The position numbers were made by a program, and so were the translations under genes. This document shows positions 57,901-64,000 of a stretch of DNA of 64,000 nucleotides, piece after piece (positions within the stretch are counted from its first letter, which is position 1; the number at the start of each line of letters is the position of its first letter). The DNA lies in contig CM034546.1 of assembly GCA_020055645.1 (NCBI GenBank), forward strand, positions 85,870,001 to 85,934,000. The letters are read 5' to 3'. The stretch comes from Tomocerus qinae (Eukaryota > Arthropoda > Collembola > Entomobryomorpha > Tomoceridae). The notes below the pieces were generated by a model, which was not told the origin of the DNA, searched no databases, and saw only the letters and a program-made list of their open reading frames with translations.

Positions 57901-60900
57901 GCAAGCGTTTGCATCTCGTTTTCCTGGGATACTTCGCCAGCCACCTCGAGTACAGAACAGTGTGGTATTACGTCTGTTGTACTCGAAACAGGCCGTGAAT
58001 TTATATGTAGGGCTGTAGAAGTCGAAGCCACAGGTTCACTTGGCGAAACAGCCCGGATTTCGGGAGTCACCGGCTCAAATAGAACGGAGACACAGCTGCT
58101 TCTGGGCAGCTCCTTCTCCCATTCCAAAGCCAGTGAATCCAACAAGTCACGAATAGTTTCAAAATCTTTGAAACCATTTTTCATCTTAGTAACCATTGGA
58201 TCCACCTGCCTCAGGGCTAAGGGATTTCCAATAGACCGTAAGGTCTGCCACAAGTGCCACGACGGCTTGAGAGTTGTATTCAGGGAGTCCAACCTCTCAT
58301 CGACTTTACTACTTAGAATGTCATCAGGGTGACGACACGAGCAGAAATTACCAGTAAAAATTAGAGCGATAAATAGAACAGACGGGACATCCCTTCGTGC
58401 CGTCATGTTCATACCTTCACTGGAACCCCAGACATAATTTCCTGGGAAAGTTACTAACACACTTTTCATATCCAAACGGGCAGTATAAACGGCCACGTTT
58501 GCCTCAGAAAAAATAAGGATCCTGCAAGAACCAACCCTCATGGGAGAGAGGGTTGGAGCATACATTATCAGCAATGGGTAAATGGTCCAGTGCAAAACGT
58601 TCGAGAACCGGTACATCCCTTCGGGCTATAGTCTTAAAAACTCCTAGGGAGCCCCCTTAACCAAAGAATAATAGGAGATATTAGAATGACCGGTTCCCCG
58701 AACAGAATTTATTGTATTAGGGCATTGAACCTCTAAATAATCGGCTGGGATAGCCACGGTCTTACTAGTAGAGGGCAACGAACGATAACAAACTGTCTCC
58801 CCATTTAGAAAGCGATAAACATTAGGATTAGTATCAGGAACTACCCTGTTTACTCTTGAGGAAATTATAGACAAATCCTCATAGCTGGTTACCTCGTTCT
58901 TTAGTTCGGTGACCACAATATTACAATCGTTATACCTTTTACATAATTACAACTAACCGGTATCTGCAGACCGGAAGGACATGCCTCTGGAAAGACGCCA
59001 GATTGTGAAGCGATTTCCAATACGCAAGAACCCAGGGCCATCTCCATTCAGCTCCTCCAGCTGGCGTGATAAGCGAGTGAGGTCTCGCAAATCTTCCGTA
59101 GAGGGCTTCCACATGCCAAACCCCACCCACCAGAGTACGCGATAATTCGCTCCTTGAATTCTACAGTAAAATAAAAAGGAAAAGGAAAATTTTTAAAGAA
59201 ACATAACACTGATAAAGGCAATTATGAGCGTAACTGAAAATTTATGTTTCACTTACCATTATCTATGACTGCAGAGAGTACTTCCTTATTCAACCAGAAA
59301 TGTAACCACCAAGGCAAACAACCAATCTAGAAGAATTACAAGGATTTAGTACATAAAACCTTTTTAGGATAACATTCCTTGACTCAATGATAAATAAAAT
59401 CTTTTATAAATCAATTACCTCTATGATGTAGAAAACAGTTTTGCGCATAAAACGAACGCCAGAAAATGACCAGAAAATTACGTCGAAGAATATTACAATT
59501 AATCCTCTCACGCATAAGACCAAACAACAATAACTTAAAAATAAAGCGCATATTTAGTTAACAAGCTCTTTAGTGAAAATTATCGCATTTTGTCATTCAC
59601 AATTTTCATAAAATTCCACAGAAAGAGGACTGTGCACAGGTTTTATGAAAATACATGTAACTCAATAATTTACTCAACTCATAATCATGCGATAAACTTT
59701 TCGTAGGGAATGGGATTCTTAGAATTTGTCCCGGCTGTAACTTAAGATAAGACAGACTAGCAATTTCGCTAACTATACATAGGGAACGGAAACGAATTGA
59801 TTAGCTTATAAAGCCGTACTCACTTGAGAGACACCCAGGACAATGGTTTCTTCTTGATTAGAAATCACCACTTTAAACCAAAGCTTAATAACATACTAGA
59901 AAAGCAGTAAGATTTCCTTCCTTAAGTTCATAGAGACTTGAATAATTGGTTGGATATCGGCCGAATGTGGTGACACCGCCAACATGTGTATGGTATATCC
60001 ACTTGGTTAAGATAAGTGAATAAATTAATAATTACATATTTATTACAACCATGCTTATACGAAAAGTCAAACTTTGTTGATACGACGAGCAGCGTCTTAA
60101 AATATTGCACTTCGATGACCGAATAAGACGTGCACCGTCAATAAAGATTGCGAAGACCAGGGCAACCGCTCTGTGACTCCGACTAAGACGTGCACCGTCA
60201 ATAAAGATTGCGAAGACCAGGGCAACCGCTCTGTGACTCCGACTAAGACGTGCACCGTCAATAAAGATTGCGAAGACCAGGGCAACCGCTCTGTGACTCC
60301 GACTAAGACGTGCACCGTCAATAAAGATTGCGAAGACCAGGGCAACCGCTCTGTGACTCCGACTAAGACGTGCACCGTCAATAAAGATTGCGAAGACCAG
60401 GGCAACCGCTCTGTGACTCCGACTAAGACGTGCACCGTCAATAAAGATTGCGAAGACCAGGGCAACCGCTCTGTGACTCCGACTAAGACGTGCACCGTCA
60501 ATAAAGATTGCGAAGACCAGGGCAACCGCTCTGTGACTCCGACTAAGACGTGCACCGTCAATAAAGATTGCGAAGACCAGAGCAGCCGCTCTGTGAATCC
60601 CGCGATACGCCAAAATAATACAATGCTTGAAACCGATATCTATACATTAAACCAAACTAACTTATTGCTTATTGCTAATTAACCGCCTAGCGGCTTGCAG
60701 CCTAAAAGCACAGCTAAGAAGCTATCGCTTCAGCGCAAATGCTCAACAAACGCTTGGGGAAGCTCTTACAAAGTAACAAAACAAACCGCTTAAACATTTA
60801 GCTTTTAATGAAAAACCTTGAGACTCCCTTTCTTTTTTTTCAGATTCCGGGTACCCGTTCTCCGATATCCACCAAAACATAGAGCAGTTGATAGATAGAT

Positions 60901-63900
60901 ATGGCAGCTTAGATAGTGAAATGAGAAACTACCAACATGAGTCATATTATTATTGTTATGCCTTGCCATGTTATATTCACGAACTCCGATTAATGCACTC
61001 TCCTTTATCTAACTTTCTCTTCAGGCATTCACCTCTTACAACACCTCAAAATATCCGGAGGACGCTAGCCCACAATGGACACTCATCAACTCCATAGCCA
61101 CCACGATGCAATACCAGAGGAAGACAGCGTTAATACCACCACCAGAACTGTTATGGATCTAAGATGTTATAATTCGAACATACTTGTAATCTTTATTTCA
61201 CCCCCATTTGTAAGAATTACCTTCTTTTTACTGTTCATAGTCAAACATGTCAATTAAGTTAGGATTTATATCCGGACACCCGGCCAAGGTTTTTGTTCCT
61301 TCATCATTTATGTTTGTAGATAAGGTTTTCCCTGGACCCATAGCCAGAATTGGGGGTAGTCCGATTTTTTGTACCACGTTTACTTTTAACCATTGTTTAC
61401 CTCAATACTTGTTACTCTGTTCAATTTATCATCAAGTGGCCTAAGTTAGGGCCCATGGTCATTTCTTTAATCTTAATTTTCCCCTGTAGTTGAAAATTCA
61501 GAATAAGAAAGGGGTAGTGTGATGACCATGGGCTGAATAAGCAATTAGTCATTATCACATTACTTAGAAATAATTATTGTTAGAAAATAACAATTATGTG
61601 AAACACACATGACACATCAGGATATTGCGGTACCCACATCCTATAGAATAAACAGGACGGGCGCTGGCCGGAGATGGTTAAAGCAAGACAGCCAATGAGA
61701 AAAGGGTACAAACATCTAGAAAAGGCGTCGGCTACGGGTATATAAGGGGCCCGTCATAAGAAGAACAACGACAGAGGACTGACGACAGAGAACAGAGAAG
61801 AGGACACTGAGAGACGACAACGACAAGACACCCGATACAGGACACGAGAGAACAGGAGACTAGGCACTCGAGACACACAATAATCCAGACACGGGGCGAC
61901 AAGAGAACCAGCGAACACATCAGGGATAACGGAGGACCAGCGGAGAACCAGCAGGAAGATAACGGAGAGCCACGACAGACAACGGAGAACCAAGGAGGAA
62001 CAACCAGTAAAACTGACCTGATAGGCAGTCGGTCGGGAGCGGAGCCAGAGGAATCAAGTTGGGACTACGAAACGCACAACACAAACAATCACATTCTAAA
62101 CTCTAAAAGCAATAAAGATTAAAACTCCACAAAATAACATCCAAAATTCATTCTCATTAAAAACACATAGACACCGAACAGAAGAGGCAGAATCTACCTT
62201 CGGTCAAAAAGAATATATTTTAAAGGCCAATTAAGACCGACCCTCACAATACATTGCAAAGCCTGAGTTAATTAGACAATTATGCTACTTAATAATGATA
62301 TGATTATAATTTATGTTAAAAATCTTATTAACTTGATTTACTCAGTCAAATAGTGATAATTGCAAAAACCAAATAATTAACATAATATTGGTAGATACGT
62401 GAAAGAACAATCAATTGCATTGAACATTCTTACATGTATTGTCAACATGGCACTTTGTACCACAGGGTATGTCATTCTTTCTACATGGACATCTATTAGT
62501 TTGGCAATCCGTCTTGCATTTGCAGATTGATTGTCTACTGAAGGAAGTTACCCACCTTAGGGCAGTGATGTACTTAATTGTATTAGTTGGCCATGCCGCT
62601 GTGTTTATTTCGGCTGACCAAGTTCAAACTTTCGATTCGAGTCCGACAGAGGTATAAGATTGATATAGAAAATGGAACTGAATTTTTAACATTTGTAGGC
62701 GGTGGCAAAAAAATATTAAACCATAGTCAGTTTTTTAAGGAGATGACATTCTACCATGACAATGCCGGTAAGGAAATGTCTTCATAATTTTTTATTACCT
62801 GCTCACATTTATTCATGAATGTATGATATTATTTTTTGATTTTGCAATGGCCCTTAAATGTGTTGGAATAAAAAGCATGATCAACGAATCGAAAGTTTGA
62901 ACTTGGTCAGCCGAAATAAACACAGCGGCATGGCCAACTAATACAATTAAGTACATCACTGCCCTAAGGTGGGTAACTTCCTTCAGTAGACAATCAATCT
63001 GCAAATGCAAGACGGATTGCCAAACTAATAGATGTCCATGTAGAAAGAATGACATACCCTGTGGTACAAAGTGCCATGTTGACAATACATGTAAGAATGT
63101 TCAATGCAATTGATTGTTCTTTCACGTATCTACCAATATTATGTTAATTATTTGGTTTTTGCAATTATCACTATTTGACTGAGTAAATCAAGTTAATAAG
63201 ATTTTTAACATAAATTATAATCATATCATTATTAAGTAGCATAATTGTCTAATTAACTCAGGCTTTGCAATGTATTAAAGCGTGGAACAGTTGTACTGAA
63301 ACCCCGAGGGTCGGTTATCCTAGTATAACTCGCTACGCACAGTTATACTAGTACAATGGCGCCCTTGTACATGGGGCACAGTTATACTACCACATATACA
63401 CTGTCTAGTGTCTAGTCTGACTTGCGGAGTTCCTCATACATAATTTCATACTGTTAGACTACCTTTATTTTGATTCCATTCGTATTAAATCAATATAACT
63501 ATTTTTTTAAATGGTTGAAATGGATAAACTAGTTTAAAAAAGTAACAATTTTCTGGTTTGGTAAAAGGGATTCTGTGGAAGCGGTCCCTGCTTCATTTGG
63601 AGCTGGAAGAATTATTCGATTCACCAAATCAGCAAAGCTGTACAATGTTGTTACAGCAATTAAAATGCATTTAAATTTGTCATATGTTCAAATTGCCTAT
63701 GGAAGCGGAAGAAATGGTTAGTAATGCAGCACAATGGGGTTTATATGGGTTTGTATATAATATTTATTATTTATTCTACCGTGGAAAAGGTTTATAATAG
63801 GGTTGTGGGAATGTCATCAATTTTCGGATAAAAAATAGTATAAAATATACTAATTTTATACTCCATTCCATAAATCCTAAGTTCATACTAACTAAGTATT

Positions 63901-64000
63901 GCTGACTTTTATTGATTTAGAAAATTCAGCTGTGAACTCGGCCGCTGTTTGTGTTGGTTCAGGAGCTTCTTTATTAAAAGGAGTTTCAGCAGGTATAGTC
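54955..64000 (+). CDS. NIF3L1: NIF3-like protein 1 gene (partial, at least 5 exons)
   Basis: Exons: 54955-55269, 55430-55538, 55685-55964, 63568-63716 and 63921 to the window edge, all with GT/AG borders and agreeing phases. Exon 1 has EKWDNVGLLVGS and LIISYHPPIFSPLK, exon 2 ISVYSPHTALDSISGGIND, exon 5 VNSAAVCVGSGASLLKGVSA; these are the signature blocks of the NIF3/DUF34 family. SYHPPIF carries a metal-binding His of the dinuclear site. Family members are conserved from bacteria to man; the animal protein has been linked to transcription co-regulation, but its biochemical activity is not settled. Two ATGs are possible (54955 and 54988); the first adds a basic stretch that could be a mitochondrial signal. 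Exon 3 is the poorly conserved linker. The exon 3-4 intron (7.6 kb) holds the nested insertion; the splice sites on either side remain intact. The C-terminal domain continues beyond the window. Confidence 0.9.
56337..56344 (+). promoter_or_regulatory. TATA box of the 5' LTR
   Basis: tatataag in a GC-rich surround (cggctacggg before, gggcccg after), 370 bp before the AATAAA. This orders the LTR as U3-R-U5 in the plus direction. The same box is at 61739 in the 3' LTR. Confidence 0.6.
56709..56714 (+). promoter_or_regulatory. Polyadenylation signal of the LTR
   Basis: AATAAA within aaaagcaataaagatt, downstream of the TATA box, supporting plus orientation of the element. Confidence 0.5.
56847..56864 (+). 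other. Primer-binding site
   Basis: tggcgcggactcggagcc directly after the 5' LTR. Its complement ends in CCA and holds a TCCGAGTCC T-arm-like stretch, as the 3' end of a tRNA does. The TGG start and zero spacing are usual for LTR retrotransposons. I cannot name the tRNA. Confidence 0.7.
57304..57807 (-). CDS. Antisense ORF with a CxxC...H...C zinc-finger motif
   Basis: A frame of 167 codons runs opposite to the LTR element. Near its start lies CSLCGLRMIARNLKRHRMSG followed by NC, a C-x2-C...H-x4-C type finger, then a proline/serine-rich middle and an acidic end (NPADDNLLSSVILSALNDLME). It overlaps the next frame (57780-58616) by 28 bp, and a good splice donor (GGAGAGG|gtaagg) lies in the overlap. 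The real product may therefore be spliced or frameshifted. Antisense ORFs are known from some plant Ty3/gypsy elements; in this element the origin is unknown. Function not recognised. Confidence 0.45.
   Translation of the reverse strand: MRVASPERVRLNTRADCSLCGLRMIARNLKRHRMSGNCKPLRVPVVRLQRVAVPVARSVDAVSPQSASDASSAPPVVGVEEGPIEVNSLNVGDVSPSLMAVLADELLQQPVSPFPSEASGSQWGLLGPSRLEVSPEGQWSDPGEVVNPADDNLLSSVILSALNDLME
57780..58616 (-). CDS. Antisense ORF with acidic tail, unknown
   Basis: 278 codons. It begins hydrophobic (YRFSNVLHWTIYPLLIMYAP), has a second hydrophobic stretch (PSVLFIALIFTGNFCSC) after MNMTARRD, and ends with a Ser/Glu-rich region (ASEDSEDTSDEEYVPSNLGS). An alternative start at the internal MNMTARRD would give a signal-peptide-like N-terminus. 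It lies antisense in the LTR element. The GC content and codon use are clearly richer than in the flanking host DNA. I do not recognise the family. The overlapping plus ORF at 57853-58332 is a shadow. Confidence 0.4.
   Translation of the reverse strand: MYRFSNVLHWTIYPLLIMYAPTLSPMRVGSCRILIFSEANVAVYTARLDMKSVLVTFPGNYVWGSSEGMNMTARRDVPSVLFIALIFTGNFCSCRHPDDILSSKVDERLDSLNTTLKPSWHLWQTLRSIGNPLALRQVDPMVTKMKNGFKDFETIRDLLDSLALEWEKELPRSSCVSVLFEPVTPEIRAVSPSEPVASTSTALHINSRPVSSTTDVIPHCSVLEVAGEVSQENEMQTLASEDSEDTSDEEYVPSNLGSSSESEEESEVGVCGWPLRRG
58644..59360 (-). pseudogene. Upstream antisense exons, split by an intron-like gap
   Basis: Minus-strand frames at 58916-58644 (with VYRFLNGETVCYRSLPSTSK) and at about 59160-58965 (with WWVGFGMWKPSTEDLRDLTR and QLEELNGDGPGF) continue upstream of the two ORFs above. 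At about 59162 an excellent acceptor (ttttattttactgtag) stands before the second frame and at 59258 a donor (ATAATG|gtaagt) stands before the intron, both on the minus strand. Stops between the frames (near 58960 and 58640) show either decay or further short introns. Together with the two ORFs this looks like a once spliced antisense gene carried by the retrotransposon. Confidence 0.35.
60123..60600. repeat. 60-bp tandem repeat, 8 copies, nearly perfect
   Basis: Unit cgactaagacgtgcaccgtc plus aataaagattgcgaagacca plus gggcaaccgctctgtgactc. Seven copies are identical; the first and last differ in a few bases. Because 60 is divisible by 3, a frame on each strand stays open through the array (TCTVNKDCEDQGNRSVTPTK on plus). 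It is the only array in the window with identical units, so it is very young or under constraint. Confidence 0.95.
60690..61500. other. 3' internal region of the LTR element, no gene recognised
   Basis: Only short plus-strand frames without motifs. It contains text such as ggacgctagcccacaatgga but no RT, RNase H or integrase signature. Confidence 0.4.
61503..61518 (+). other. Polypurine tract
   Basis: aataagaaaggggtag directly before the 3' LTR, almost all purine and ending in the G-rich form expected for plus-strand priming. Confidence 0.65.
61519..62248 (+). repeat. 3' LTR
   Basis: Near-identical to the 5' LTR with the same TGTGATG start and CCCTCACA end. Directly followed by the ATAC duplication and then by the rest of the Ginger-like left arm (cattgcaaagcctgag). 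Confidence 0.9.
62411..62616 (-). pseudogene. Cys-rich transposase tail, left arm copy
   Basis: On the minus strand the frame ends with a Cys-rich module containing ICKCKTDCQTNRCPCRKND and IPCGTKCHVDNTCKN, then a stop. Such C-x-C-x3-C-x4-C-x-C clusters close the proteins of Ginger-type integrase transposons and their KRBA2-like domesticated relatives. Only the last 70 or so codons are present; the integrase core is absent. The family is assigned from the motif, not from a search. Confidence 0.55.
62907..63114 (+). pseudogene. Cys-rich transposase tail, right arm copy
   Basis: The inverted twin of the left-arm copy, starting TWSAEINTAAWPTNTIKYIT and ending with the same Cys-rich module and stop. 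It is preceded by an in-frame stop just inside the arm. Because the inverted arms include this coding tail, the parent transposon's 3' end must have served as template for both arms. The ORFs on the opposite strand (62439-62657, 62813-63085) are shadows. Confidence 0.55.

Larger units (their letters stand above)
56113..62248 (+). mobile_element. Non-autonomous LTR retrotransposon, recent
   Basis: Two LTRs of about 730 bp (56113-56846 and 61519-62248) enclose 4.7 kb. ATAC is duplicated on both sides (56109-56112, 62249-62252). A primer-binding site and a purine tract stand in the correct places for plus orientation. No gag, protease, RT or integrase was found; the inside holds antisense reading frames, a 60-bp tandem array and unknown sequence. 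It therefore depends on another element. It lies in the left arm of the Ginger-like fold-back and is younger than it. Confidence 0.85.
55989..63394 (+). mobile_element. Ginger-like fold-back element, interrupted by an LTR element
   Basis: The ends TGTGGTAGTATAACTGTGCC and its inverted partner are flanked by TATA on both sides (55985-55988, 63395-63398). TGT...ACA ends with a 4-bp duplication suit Ginger elements. Removing the LTR element (56113-62252 with its duplication) leaves about 1.27 kb: two inverted arms of about 510 bp (55989-56112 plus 62253-62639, and 62885-63394) around a 245-bp centre. Both arms encode, facing inward to outward, the Cys-rich tail of a transposase. There is no integrase core, so it is non-autonomous. 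Confidence 0.75.

Noticed and set aside
57853-58332. 159-codon plus ORF in the LTR element
   Set aside because: It is the shadow of the longer minus-strand ORF, whose composition (acidic Ser/Glu tail, splice signals) is more protein-like.
60032-60682. ORFs of 154-193 codons on both strands through the 60-bp repeat
   Set aside because: The unit length is divisible by three and stop-free in several frames; no start context or flanking domain singles out one of them. Kept as a repeat, with a note.
62439-63085. ORFs starting MSTWHFVPQGMS in both inverted arms
   Set aside because: They are antisense shadows of the Cys-rich transposase tail, which has the recognisable motif on the other strand.

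Overview
This window is animal (metazoan) nuclear DNA, AT-rich and gene-poor. It has spliceosomal introns with GT/AG borders, a recognisable NIF3L1-type gene broken into exons, CR1-like, MULE, Helitron, hAT-like and LTR elements, and many minisatellites. The repeat style (HINE/Pearl-like elements with central tandem repeats and a CCGT microsatellite) resembles mollusc and other marine invertebrate genomes, but I cannot name the species.

Layout. 1-9 kb: AT-rich spacer, a 132-bp tandem repeat, a Pearl/HINE-like element with a 40-bp satellite core, a Helitron, a 20-bp satellite array and an internally deleted MULE that keeps only the ends of its transposase. 9-15 kb: a TA-flanked MITE holding a tRNA-like segment, one probable host exon, a fold-back element with a 66-bp array inside, and a 1.7-kb array of the 20-bp satellite. 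15-24 kb: a broken CR1-like retrotransposon, two more Pearl-like elements in opposite orientation, and a 38-bp array with a duplicated 344-bp block. 24-31 kb: nested fold-back elements with a second Helitron, then a 250-bp tandem repeat. 31.6-34.2 kb: an apparently intact four-exon gene of about 606 codons, lying between imperfect terminal inverted repeats; it reads like a DUF7869-type transposase. 34-45 kb: many hairpin MITEs, a third Helitron with a hAT-type MITE inside it, a MULE remnant and a fold-back with a 9-bp target duplication. 45-54 kb: a possible two-exon gene for a small membrane protein, inverted 38-bp arrays, a 21-bp array and a non-LTR retrotransposon fragment. 55-64 kb: the NIF3L1 gene, whose third intron carries a 7.4-kb nested insertion. 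That insertion is a Ginger-like fold-back element with TATA duplications, interrupted by a young LTR retrotransposon.

How it fits together. Only NIF3L1 is a confident host gene. Nearly everything else is transposons at various stages of decay and satellites. Many satellites sit in the middle of mobile elements, and the same satellite families recur inside different element copies, so mobile elements appear to spread them and perhaps give rise to them. The items most worth following are the intact DUF7869-like transposon, the Ginger-like fold-back whose arms both hold a Cys-rich transposase tail, the antisense zinc-finger reading frames in the LTR element, and the Helitron whose removal restores a satellite unit.
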